Positions 13,001 to 26,907 of a stretch of DNA of 64,000 nt are shown here, in pieces. This DNA is from Echinometra lucunter (taxonomy: Eukaryota; Echinodermata; Echinoidea; Camarodonta; Echinometridae). The stretch lies in assembly GCA_029962745.1 (NCBI GenBank), contig CM057158.1, positions 1,459,166-1,523,165 of the forward strand, in the 5' to 3' direction. The position numbers and the translations under genes are program-made. The first letter of the stretch is position 1, and each line of letters starts with the position of its first letter. The notes beneath the pieces were generated by a model. The model did no database searches and was not told where the DNA came from. It saw only the letters and a program-made list of their open reading frames with translations.

Positions 13001-16000
13001 TGCCGATGATTGTAAATGAAATGCAAATCAGTTTATAGTGATATGAGATTGAACGTATGTCCCCCTACTGCAGTGTGTTTGTATTTTGACGAATCGGTTA
13101 TCGTAGTTACATGATGCAGCTGTGTGGAGCAAGGCAGGCTGCGCCGCGACTCGGCGCGCCGGGGCCTGACATTGGCTCGAAAGTATAGCCTGGGCGGTCT
13201 TTTGGGAGGCATCTATGACTGTATGTAACTTACAGTTTAGCTCAGATTCCGAAGACTGATAAGCATATAGCCTTGAGAGGCGTTACATGGTGTTATTGTG
13301 ATATTCATGAATATCAGAATAACACCATATAGCTGGGTTTTATTTCTTCTGGTACAATGGTAAAGGAGAAAACTAATTATTATGATTGTTAAATTTAATT
13401 GTACGATTGTGCCAATAGTTGACAGAAACCGGCAAAGAGTTAATCATGCTTCTACTCCCTGATTTTACATACAGACTATAGACTAAAAAAATTCTTTGTT
13501 GAGAGGTAGCTCCGAGCACCCATTCATTCATCTGTTTTGACTTTGTTCATCAGATACCTAGGTTGAAACTTGAGGCTGCATTTATGTCTGCAGCCACATC
13601 AATAATTTTGGAGATGTAGGGGATGATTGCTTGTTGACTGAGAATGAAGAAAATTTCTGCAAGGAATGAATTAGTTACAACTTCAGTTAGGGAAGGTAAG
13701 TGAATCTTGCATGAATTTGGTCAGCTTACTATCAACATGTCAAATTTCAGCCATGGTTTTAGCATTTTTTACAAGGCCATTGGCCTTGGTTGCAAATACA
13801 CTCATTCTGGAATTTCTGAGTAACATTTCAATTCATGACTGTCTCAACTTGGAAATAAGGCTTGGGGGGGGGGGGGGAGGGAGGAGTAATCATCTTCCAT
13901 GGACCTGGTTTCCACCAAATATTTGCACCAGATCCTTCAATATATATCTTAACCTACCATGTTACATAAGTGTTACATAGGTAATTTCTTGGGGTTAGGT
14001 TGGGTGCAAGATCATGTAATTATTTGAAGGAACAAGCAAGGAAGGGAGTGATCAGTAACCAAGTGGGTGAGATTGCAAATTGAATGATATAGTGCACACT
14101 TTGGGTAGAATTTGGGGGAAATTTTGAATAAAAAGGTTGAAGATTTTCAGGGGGAGGGGGCTGCATAAAGATATGCCTACCACCCAAACCTTTATTTACC
14201 TTTAATCTGTATGGAATTAGATTCATTTGGGTGTAGAGTTACATGAATCCTGAACTAAATGAAGATGAATTATCTGAGAGGGCTTTCTAATAAATGTCGC
14301 CATTTCGTACAACATGACTAATTGCTCAACAGTTCAATACAAATTTGTTGATATACATTCCACAATTTTGGATTATCATCAAAATGTTTTACAATGTCAT
14401 TGGACAAAGTTACAAAACAAGTGATTGTATTTATTTTTAGAAACTGGTCCCCCCATAGGTGTGTGTGGATTATTTGAAACTCTTACAGCAGATTATTCTT
14501 TTATTAGAGTATTTGAAAATTTATATAATATTATGTACACTGTAATATGGATTGATTGATGGGTATGTAAGTTACAAAATCACTGTTTTCAGTTCAGTTG
14601 TGTTATAATGAATTTTATTCCGTTTTATTCATAACTTCTAAAGGGATATAGAATAGCTCGTTCTATCTGAGTTGTGCACAAAATCTGACTAAGTGCTCTG
14701 TTAAATATTCATTTACATATCTAAGTATTATTTTAAAGTAGAAAAGGATTCAATTTGGCCTTGGTGCAATGTAATTCAAATTACTAGCATGTAAATGATA
14801 GTGATGTAAAACTCTATAGTCTACTTTCATTTTGTCGCAAGTTCTGAACAGAGTATATGATTAGAAAATTGTTATGATTAATATGAAATATATTTTACTT
14901 ATAAACGATGATAGAAGGCTGATCTAGTTTCCCTTTTATCAGAATGAACTTATAAACATGTAATCACCATGCAGAAAAATAATCATTACATAGCAAATCC
15001 ATAATGTAATTTTGACTGTAAGTGTAGTTTGATATTGATCATGTAAATCGTTGCAATTTTTATAAGAATATGATAATTGTAATACATGTTGTATCCATGC
15101 ACAACTATAAAAATACTAAAGCCCCCTCTTATTGGATAGATTTGTATATCAATGAAATCAATATGGGGGGGGGGGGGGGTGAAAATGAAGCCAATCAGAA
15201 TGGTTGTTTCAAAATTAGCAATTATTTGCAATTGATTGCAACCTTCTTGCAACACCCCATATAGTGTGATAACTGAAATACTGCTATTTCGTGTTAACTT
15301 TCTATTGCATACCTGTCGTATGAAACTGTACTGTGGTGACTACTTTCCGAAATGCGTGTCTTTCTTCTTCTTCTTCTTCTTCTTCTCACCATTCCCCATT
15401 TCTATCATTGGCGTAATTCCCGGGGGGGGGGGGGGGTGGGGGGATATATCCCCCACTTTTTCGAGAGGGGGGGGGGGGGTGGCATGTACAAATCGTTGCC
15501 GGTCTTAAGGGGCCCCGTCACATATTAGCCAATCGAGCTAACGAATGCCTAATGAACATCTATTTTTTAAAGTCCAGATACGCTCAAATTAGCTAATTAT
15601 GTGACAGGACCTTTAGAACCCTATTGTGGCCAAGAATTTTAGCGTATTTGAGCGTATCTGGACTTCAACAAAATAGCCGTTCGTTAGGCATTCGTTATAC
15701 CAACATCTAAAAAAATCTGAAAACTGCTCATCTTTTCTCATTCATGATTTATTTGGTTATAGAAAAACATATCTACATTCTCTTCATTTGCAACAGGAAC
15801 ACCACCACCAACAACATCAAGAATAATAAATAATAATAATAAATTGATATTTATATAGCGCAAAAGCAATTGAAAAATTGCTCTATGCGCTTTACACAAA
15901 GCTCTCCAAGATTACAAAACAAATAAATAAGTCTTTAAATTTCGCTTAAAAGATTCCACAGATAAGCATAAACGTAGATGTGCTGGCAAACTATTCCATA

Positions 16001-19000
16001 TTTTGGGGCCGCAAAAAACAAAACTGGCTTCACCCTTCTTTGAATTTACACGATGGATGTATAGAATGGTACTGTCTTCACTCGAGCGAAGTCTGTAGTT
16101 TGACCGGTGTGGTGGGGACGAGTACAGAGGTATTCTGGTGCTGCTTTGTGTAAGCATTTGAAAACAACTAAAGCAACCTTATAATAAATTCTTTTCTCAA
16201 CAGGCAACCAATGTAGCTGTCTTAAGAGAGGAGTCGCCCTTTCCTCCTTCCTTGCTTTTAAAACAATCCTGGCAGCCCGAATAATGATAACTATGACAAA
16301 ATAAGTTGTTTTCATCACAACCGATGCACAAATAAAAAGAAAATAATGATTTCCTTTGCAAACAATTCAAAAAGGAATGTAATTTGTCCATAGTGATTTC
16401 AAGGTCCCTTTTGTTCAAACTTGGACAGAAGGGACTTATGACATTGTTGACAAAAATCCCTATTTCTTTGTGACTACTGGACCGAATCAGACGGGGTCTT
16501 CAGTGGCCGGTAGGGAAATACTTATCGTTTCATAATCTACAGTGACTTTTCATATAGCAAACTGATTTCTTCATAATTGATACTTATAGGCTCATCGTAA
16601 TTTTCTTTTTTTTGGGGGGGGGGGGGGCGGACAAGCTGTACTGGGTGGAACAACCTCAGTGTAAATCAAAGAAGCAGTCGGTCGTTGCATGCTTTTAAAT
16701 TATCACTGAATGATCCAAAGTAAAAGAAATTATTGTTATGTAGTATGTTATGTAGTATGAATATGACTTCCTGTTATCCTTTCAGTCATTCACCCTCACT
16801 TGTTTACAAACTCCCCCAATGTCATCTTAGAATCCCAAAACCCCCAATACCATTTAACTGCTAAGCCTTGACCATAAAAAGACCAACCCTCAGTGACGTC
16901 AGCTAACTTCATGGAAGAAGTATGACTCACACTCCAGCCCCAGTCACTTGCACAGAGCATCATCACACCCTTGATACCAGAGAAAGTTTGATAGACAGTG
17001 AGCTGTAGACCAATCAGATCAAGTTTAGATCACTCCCACCTTAAATAGTAACACCCCCAAAACTAAGGATATAAATAAGACTTCTTGATTATTAGAGAAA
17101 AACAGAAGACTAACGATAGAATACTAGACCCACACTCATGCAGATAGACTAACTGACTTCAAGACTTAGACGTCCATCCAGTATTAATATTAACTTCACT
17201 CCGAATCTTAATCTTATACTTCGAAACTATTATATTCATCGTCTCCTGCTATATCTGAATCTTCATGTACTTTGAACTGTACTAGCTGAATGTTGATGAT
17301 TAAATACTTTGTGATATTGAACTGCATAAGTTTCTTCAAGTTTCCTTATTACGCTACCCTTCAATAATCACCGATCCGATCCCGACACGACATTATGTCA
17401 TCAACGAATCGTCCGGACAATCCAAAAGTACTTCAGGAAATATCCCGACATGTGGTCACTTAATGTTCGGTTTAACAATGATATATGTTTACGATTGCTT
17501 TTGAATTATTTCGATTTTTGTTTTCAAATGTTGACTTGTTTTTATTATTCTAATGTTTTCTTGTTTAAATTGTATTTTTACTTCTTATTCTGTTAGGTTA
17601 TTCTGTATGATAATATTATGTAAATAGATTAATTCTGTGTGTTTGATTATTTACAATAATATGGATTAATTTTATGCGACTGTATATTACACGGGCAGGG
17701 CCGTTGTGGAAAGCTGTTCTGTAACTGACAATGCTACCCTGTATAAATAAAACAACAAAATAAACAAAAAAAAAACAACAAATAAATAAATAAATATGGT
17801 TGCGCGCATGTAGGCCTATGGATGCGCGTATGTGGGTCAACAAACTTTAAAAGCTGACAAGGGATAATGCGTGTAAAGTAATTATTGTAAAGGGGCTATT
17901 CGCCGGTTCTTAAAGGGGGTACCCAATGCTGAAACAATGTTAGTTCATCTAAAAGAGCAGGATTTTATTCGCAGAAAATCATCTGCCTAAAGTTTTTTTA
18001 AAAGACGTGTTGCCAAGGAAACCCCCAAATGTGGTAAGATTTCATGATATTTTTGACCCCTCAGCTGTGACCCAGTTTCAACTGGGTACCCACTTTGACG
18101 TCAAAATGACGTCAAAGTGGGTACCTTGTCGCGCAATTCTAGCAAAGTGCGCGCAAGGTATAATACATTTTGTACAGTCTAGCGCGCGGCACAACTGCAA
18201 TGCGCGAAGCTGGGTACCCACTTTTACGTCATACCTCGTGCTCAAATTTTTTGGTCAACTCTTTACTTTTTATGAGAAAATTAGCGAAAATGCATTGATT
18301 TCGATTGAAAATCATCAAATGTTTAATGTTATTCTTCTTAGAATTCTATTCTCGATCATATATCAAAATTTTGTTTATCATTGTGTACTCACTTTAAGAC
18401 CGGCAAGTGCTATTCGCCGGTCACCCAAAAATATAAAAATCAGGATTTCTCTAAAAAATAAAATAAACGAAATTAGGCAATGAAATTTTGTCACTCCATA
18501 GATTCTGAAATAAGCTATCCAAATATTCAAAAAGTGAAAATTGATTTTTGACCCAATTTTGGCTATTCGCCGGTTTGTAAGACCGACGACGAAATATCCC
18601 CCCCCCCCCCCCGATAATAAGGAAAAATGATATTGTAATCAATAAGTCGCTTCGCTCGCTCACAGAATAACAATTTCATATGTTTGTGGGGGTCTGCGCG
18701 GGTGAATGAGGGTGTGTGTATACTTAAGTGTGAGTTCACGGAAAAAAATCGGCAAAAAAGGTGATCATCCTGCCCCCCCCCCCCCTCCTGAAAACGGATT
18801 TACGCCGGTAATTTCTATATTTTCTTTCTATCCTCTCACCCCTTCTCATTCTTCCACTTTCTTCATCCCCTCTCTCCAACCTCTCACTCTCAAACATGCT
18901 CTCTCTAATATCCCCCCCCCCCCCTCGTCTGTTTATCATATACACGTTCAATTTTGGAACTGGGCGAATACTGGTCCCCACTGACACTGGCGTACTGGAG

Positions 19001-22000
19001 GGGGGGGGGGGGCTTGGGGGGCGCCAGCCCCCCCCCAAATAAATTTCAACCATGGTTTATTTTCAATTTTATATTAGTGTTATCACGCGAATTTCATTAC
19101 TTCTCCCTAGACTTCCTTTCTACTGTTAAGTAACGCATTCACAATTTCCCAAATAGCATGCATAGCAAGGCAGAAAACACGCATAATATAATGTGTTTTA
19201 TGATATAACACTTGGTCTTATCTGTTTATCTGACAATGGATTCAAACTTTGATAATGAATATTCTTAGATTTACCAAAACTAGACACGGGCTTTAAGTTT
19301 GCATTCCCAAATAGTGTTCTTTTACAGAGTTGCAAACCATCAATACTGCAAAAAACTCCTTTACCATGGGAGTGCACTTGCGTAGCCAAGGGGGGGGGGG
19401 ACGATGGGGGCGGTCACCCCTCCAAAACGCCAACAAAAAAGAAAGAAAAAGTAGAAGGAAAAAAGGCAGGAGCGAGAAAAAAAAAAGGTAAGAGAACGTA
19501 AGAAGAGCGGGAGCAGACAAGGAACAATTCAAAGAAACATTGGAGCTTCCGCGCTTCGCGCGGGCCTGCACCCTCCCCCCTAGGGGGAGGGTGCAGTAAG
19601 TGATTCACACGCTTCGCGGCTCACAACCGCCCCACTAAAATGAAGTCCTAGCTACGCCACTGTGGGAGTGAAACCCTGGTACCCCACCGCATCACACCCT
19701 CTCCATGCTCGTCCTTTTTATTTCATAGTGTCTATGTCTGTATTATTATCATAAATAATAAAGTATTTTGTGTAACTCTGGCATTTGTTTGAAACTTAAG
19801 AAGACTATTTGGGCTGCATGTTTTCTAATCATGTTTCCAAGTTCATGAAAAAATATCCTTTTCCGGTCGGTAGATTCATGACACGTTTATCCATAACAGT
19901 ACATGTCATCAAACATGTCATCAAACGTCGGAGCTTCCGCGCTTCGCGCGGGAGGGGGGAAACTCCCCCCTCCCTGCACCCTCCCCCCTAGGGAGCGCGC
20001 TTCGCGCGCTCATTAAGTGATTCACTCACACGCTTCGCGTGCTCACTACCGCCCCACTAAAATGAAATCCTTTTGTTGGAAATGAGAGAAAATAAAAATT
20101 GAATTGAACTGAAGTTGGAATTTAAGTCGAAAAAATGAAAAGGCCCCGTATCGTGAGGGGGGGGGGGTACCCCGGCTCGGTCGCTACACTCCCTCAGGGG
20201 TGGTCGCTTCGCTCCTCGCAAAGATTGAGCCCCCCCCCCCCCAAATATTTTGGCTCATTACGCCACTGCCCACTGACCAAACACCCGTCCTAAAGACTGA
20301 CCAGCACCTTGTGCGACCTACCACAGCTCAATATTTCCCTACTACTGGTCCCTTGCAGCTTGGCCGAGACTTATTACAACCGAAATAAAAACAAACCCGA
20401 CACTCCCAGCCCTGGAAAATTCAAAACATCAAAGTCAGGAAGCATTAGGTTTCATAAATTCATTGGATTAGTTCATGCAACCATATTTGTACATCGTTGA
20501 CTTGGACGATATACACGAGGACAAAACATTTTCCGTAATTTCAAGGATAATCTCTTTCGCTTTTCCCAGATCTAACGTTAAGCGCCATCGTTGGTGAAAT
20601 TGCCGTATAGTTCATTTTACATGAAAGACTACTTGTTTATTTTACTACGGTACATGTTCCTGTCTACTTGTAGATGAAGCATCACATTAAGGTAAAATTG
20701 CAATAAAAATTTTCTTTTCTTCTTGGTTTGTGGCTTTCATCAACCCGTAACTATTAAGTATTTATCTTTCAAATGTCTATATAGATAAAACTGAATGAGG
20801 TTTCGAAGTTTTGTTCAGATACTCGGGCATATTTTAACCAAATTTCAAAATGATCCGAATGGGCGAATAAGGCAGATTTGTATTGCATGCGATAATATTG
20901 TGCAAAACATTACTTTCCTCAAGAATATTTTCATATAAATTTATTCCATAGGCGGTCATTCAATCGGGAATCTTTGCTTTGGCTACGCAGCGGGACAGAC
21001 GTCCATAAAATGCCATTGTTTGTTTCCATGTTTGGCTTTTTCAGTTTTGAGACATGATTGATCTTGAAGTTTTATATTTTTACACACTCAAAATGAAATA
21101 CATTGTGAATTTGAAATAACAATGTTTGTTATAGTTTATGACCTTTAACTTTGTGAATTTGAAATAACAATGTTTGTTATGGTTTATGACCTTTAACTAC
21201 ACCTTCCTGTCATTTTACTTTTGTTTACTCTTCTTGTTAAATTGATTTATAATGACTTTATGTACTTTACGTAAAAACAGAATACTGATTCATATCAGCG
21301 ACGTTTAATAGAATAATATTTGTGCACATCTTCGTCACTTTCCATATCATTCATTTTTTAAACAAATGATTTCAGTTATAACTCTGAAGAAAGGCTTAGA
21401 GGTATAATTCTTCCATCATTTTCTCCCTCTGTATCAAGAAGCCTTTGGAGGAAGTATACTCTTAAAATGATTGGTTAAATCACTAAGCAACACCTTTTTT
21501 TATTTTTTATTTTTTGAAGAATTTGGCCAATCATATTCTCTTTCTTTCTTTTTAAATTGTGACATCATTTAAACGTGACTGAAGCAACCATTACAAGCAC
21601 GCACATTCACAAACGTTGATTCTGGCAAAATCATTATTAAAAAGGCACCTTTTTTTCTGTATTTGAGATCTGCGATATCAATTGTGACTAAACTTTACGG
21701 CCGATGAAAAATTGCATGAACTTAATCGAGTTTTAAACTAAATATCATTCAAAAACAAGATTCCTGGCAGAAAATTATCTCTTGAAAGCAACCTTAGACG
21801 TATATAGGGATACCAAAGTCTTTTAACATCTATCTTTTTTTTCTTCAAAAGAAACTCATTGCGTATATAATTACAGAGAAAATAATTTTTTATGCTTTTA
21901 TCACAATATAGGATCTTTTATCTTCATTTTTGTTCATAAATCTCTTCCCAGCGATTTTGTAATCTGTTCACTGATTCCAGTCGTCTAATCCATAATTACC

Positions 22001-25000
22001 GAACAATGTCTATGTAAGATATTTACTTCCTTCATACAAAACATTATTTTTTCATGTACACGTATTATGCTCATTTCCAAGTAAGAACTTTTCCGTACAC
22101 CAAGAACCAATACATCATATTACAGGGGCAAATCTTTTGCAGTTGCTGGACCGAATATTTGGAACAGTCTCCCACAAAACATTCGACAGTTACCCAATTT
22201 TGCAAATTTCAAGTCCGTACTTAAAACCAACCTTTTCCGCCTTCCTTAATATGCATTATGCCAGTAGAACATCTCATTTATCATGTTCATAATTACATGT
22301 ACAAATAAAGTACGGGTATTTATTTTCGCGTTTCGTAATTATTTTGAAAAATATGAAAGTGATTGGAAAATAGATCAGCTTATGATTTACCAGACAGTTG
22401 TCACAATAATAAAGAAGACAATATGTACCATATCAAAATCTTCTGAAATCTAATATTGGATAGATACATATTAACCTGAACCTATTTTCATATCTTTTCT
22501 TTTGAACAGGTGGAGGACAATCTCTGAAAATACTTGTCACGTGTAATAAAAGGTGAACATGACGAGAATGTTAGATCTCCACTTCACTTTATTCGTCATA
22601 ACTGCAGTCGCACCTTTTCTTCCAAGGGAGACTGTTGTTGTCGAGGCGGCATCATGTAAACAGGATTTCAATCTCAAGATTGCCTACTGTTCTGCTCGGG
22701 GTTTTAGGTCCGTTCCTGCGGATCTCCTACCCGATCTCAGAGAACTGTACCTATACGACAATTTTCTGACCGAGCTTGAAAATCAAACATTCACGAAGTA
22801 TCCCAGGCTCCGGGTGCTCTTACTGGGTAACAACAACATATCACACATTGAAGAAGGTTCCTTCTATCCTCTAAAGAATTTGGTCCGCCTGTTCATTGAA
22901 GATAATCCCTACTTGCCTAGCCTGAAAAGGTTCATGTTTCAAACTGACAGCCTGGCGATTTTGAATGCAGTTTCTTCTAATTTGGAGACATTTTCAGGTG
23001 ATCTTGTGGCATGCCTGGTCGAGGGGACAATCCTGAGCCTTTCTGGGAATAAACTGCAAAAGATAAATTGGACAAGTTCCAACCCTCTCAGCAGTGTGTA
23101 CCTTGATACGAACAGACATTTCAACAGACTTGTTCGTTTTCAATAATTATGCTGATACGCTTGATCTATCTGGAAACCCGATAGAGTTCATTGGAACCAT
23201 GGTAGTTTCTTCACTCCATGTCAAAGCGATTCATTTGATGAATACGCACATAGCATTTCCACAATTGTCCAATCTCTTCCATGGCATTAGATTGTCAAGG
23301 TTCATAAAGGAGTTCGATTTGTCCGGCGACAAACTTCACACAATCGAGAATGGATTCTTTGCACCTCTCAAAGGAAAAAACCTCGACAAAGTAGCAACTG
23401 AAATGAATAGCCTCAGTTTAATAAACGAGAATGGTCTGGATGGTTTGGACGGTCTCTCCCAGCTCCTAATAGGATGGAACAATCTGGCAAATATAGAACC
23501 AAGCATGTTTAACGGAATGGTTGCTCTTCGATCCCTGTCCTTGAGTGAAAACGATATGATAATGCTCAATAGTCAAGCAACCCCATGGAATCTCTCACTC
23601 GTAAAACTTAACTTGGCGCACAATGAATTCAGAGCAATAAACAGCTCGACATTCCTTGGTCTGAAAACCCTCAAGACATTAGACCTAAGCGACAATTTTA
23701 AACTTCAAACAATTGAAAATGACACGTTTGTCCATCTACAATCTTTAACAGAGTTAGATCTGTCCAACACACGTATTCTTGATCTACATTTTAATCACCT
23801 TCCCTTCCTAGCTACTTTGATTTTAGCATCTGCTTATTGCCCCGAAAGTTTGATTCGACCCGGTAACCTCGGCAGTACAGCACCCTCTTTGGCAACACTC
23901 AACCTAATCGACAGTGTACTTGGACCTGACAAGATGTGGGATTCAGTTAACAACAAATCTTCTTTCTTTGGTTTGAAAAACCTATCCCGACTTGAACTCT
24001 CTAATAATCCATTGTCTTCCCTCCCATTGGGCTTCTTCAAAAATTTATCGAATTTACAAATACTACGTTTGGATGGATGCTCACTTTCAGGATTAAAAAT
24101 CGGCATGTTTACAGATCTAGACGATAGCCTTATCTTACTGAGTTTGGAAAACAATTACTTAAACGTAATTCCAACTGGGGTATTCGATAAATTACATAAT
24201 TTGCAATATCTGTTTTTGTTGGGGAATACATTAACATACTTGGATTCAAACTTATTCAAGTACTTGTCAAACCTTGTCTATCTTGATGCTTCGGAAAATC
24301 GCCTATCTAGCCTTAACCAGAGCACGTTTGAACCTCTAGAGGGACTCACCAAGATTAAACTATCCCTTAATCCATTGGTCTGCAACTGTGATCTCAAATG
24401 GCTTCCTGGATTTTTGAAAGGATCGGTAGAGCTCATTGATTCGGTATATACGACATGCCTTGATAGTACGGGGACTCTGGAGCCTTTTAGGGGCAAACAG
24501 TTAATCACTTTTGATCCTGGAGACGAGTGTGGTCCAAACATAATCATGTATTCTTGTCTGGCCATGACAGGAATGGTATTGATCGTGGCTCTGGGTTTAG
24601 TCTACTACCAGCGCTGGTGGATCAGATATCGCCTTTTCCTTCTCAAACTCTGTTGCACTGGATACGAAGAAATTCACGACGATGTCGACAGAAGATGTTT
24701 CCAGTTTGACCTCGCCATAATGCACCACGAAGCCGACACTCACTGGGTTAATGAAAACTTGAGACCAGCCCTGACGGAGCATGTCCCTGACCTGGATCGA
24801 ATCGTGTGCGGTGATGAAGAACTCATGCTTGGTATGCACTATCTTGACGCCGTCCACTACGCCACTGAACAGAGCTTCAAGACGATTGTCGTGATTAGCC
24901 GTGAAGCCCTGCAAGACCAGTGGTTCATCTTGAAGTTCCGAACCGTCCTCGATCACATCAATGATGTCGGTACGGAGAAGATGATTATCATCTTCATAGA

Positions 25001-26863
25001 GGACATTCCTGGTGACGAACTCCCCTTCCTCATTAGATTGTTTCTCAGTGATCATCGGACGTATCTAGTTTGGCCGGACCATGAAAGAGGGCAAGGTTAC
25101 TTTTGGAAGGAACTGATCAAGGATCTCACGGTCAATATCAGGTGTAATCATTTGATTCCTCCTAATTGAAACAAAAAGTCCATGCATGTCTGTAGTCAGC
25201 TGCAACACCACATTATTTGAAGATAGAGATTGAATGTCCTCTGCCTTAAGCACCTGTGTCGTCCAATATCAAGATATCTTGTAAAGTAGATAGGAACTAA
25301 AAACTTAGCTTGGAAATTTCGGAGTGACCTCTCGGCCCAGATCACCTCACCTTCGCTCCCCCTCAGTCTCATTCTATTGCTATATGTCTGTCTTCTACTT
25401 CTTCTCTATACCGTAGTCCCTCAGTCACTCAATGGCATAAAGTCTCAAAGGGAAAGTCTACCCTAGAAGTTTCACGGTTTCAATAAAAGGAGATAAATTT
25501 GAACAGCATTTTTTAAAAAAAAATGAGAGAAATCGGTCAAAGAATAAGAAATTACACTCATTTACATTTTCTAGTAAACTACTCTCGGCTCTGCAAATTG
25601 ACAACACTGATGACATCAAATGTGAGCAGGTCTCCATTCACTTTGTACATGAAATTTAACATTTTCTCAAATTTCTTGGAAGTTACACATTTTCTTACCC
25701 CATAGCCAAAGTATGTTATGTAAAAGGCAATTTTTCTGAACATACATTGACTATGGGGGTTAGAAAATGTGTAACTTCCAAGAAAATTGAGAAAATGTGA
25801 AATTTCATGTACAAAGTGAATGGAGACTTGCTCACATGTGATGTCATCAGTGTTGCCAATTTGCAGAGCCGAGAGTAGTTTACTAGAAAATGTAAATGAG
25901 TGTAATTTTCTTTTTCTTTGACCGATATTGCTCATTTCTTTTTTAAATTGCTGTTCAAATTTATCTCCTTTTATTGCAACAGTGAAATTTCTGGGGTGGA
26001 CTTACCCTTTAAATCTTTTTTTTTGTTTGTTTTTTTGTTTGTTTGTAGTTTCGGTGTTTAGAGCAGTAGCGTATAAGCAGAGGTTACAGGAAGCACACCC
26101 CCATTAAAACTTACTAAAAGGTTTTGTTTCATATGTTAAGCATGTTTTCCCCATAAGGTTTATTTGACCTCTCAGATCTCTCATTCTAATGCATTGCAAA
26201 TATTTGTCATTCTAGATTTTGTTTCACTTCCTTTTTTTCATAGGCGCCAAGCTAGCATGTGAGAAAAGGGAGAAAATGAAAAAAAAAAACCCAACAGAAA
26301 TGATAATTGATAAAAGGACGCTCTCCCATAAGTTCCCATAACAGGTGTGAATGTTTACTCCATTTCATTCAATTGGTACGTATACTCGTATATAAGACCC
26401 CCGCCCCAATACGAGTGCCTTCTCAGCTAGACTCGATCGTGCTACTCCACCATTTCATCTATTCTTTTTTAAGGAAAAAGGGAGAGAAGTGGGTGCATGA
26501 GAATAACACCATTAACCTAATGAAGCTGACAGCTTTACAGAATGATTCTTTCTTCTCCCGACCATTTCAAATCTCTTTATCTAAATAGTACTTTCAAGGT
26601 TGTCCTCGAGCTTTATATGACCTTTCAGATTACTCATTTGGGCGCAATGTAAATATTGTACTTTGTATACTTTGTATAGAACTTAACAAAAAGAAAGGCT
26701 TGTCAAGATCTTGCAACATAAGTATGCATAAAGGGGGAAACCCCTCGAATTTTCAGATTGCATGATTTTCCCCTCACTTCATTGTTCAATAATATCCATT
26801 TGTTCATTAATGTTAATCTCGGTTCAATTCTTCTTCTCCCCAACGGCAATTCAAAGAGAGAGC

Positions 26864-26907
<44 letters not shown>

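Noticed and set aside
18007..18483. 158-codon plus-strand frame
   Set aside because: It runs through the CRE palindrome and repeat-like text, with no recognisable domain or splice signals.
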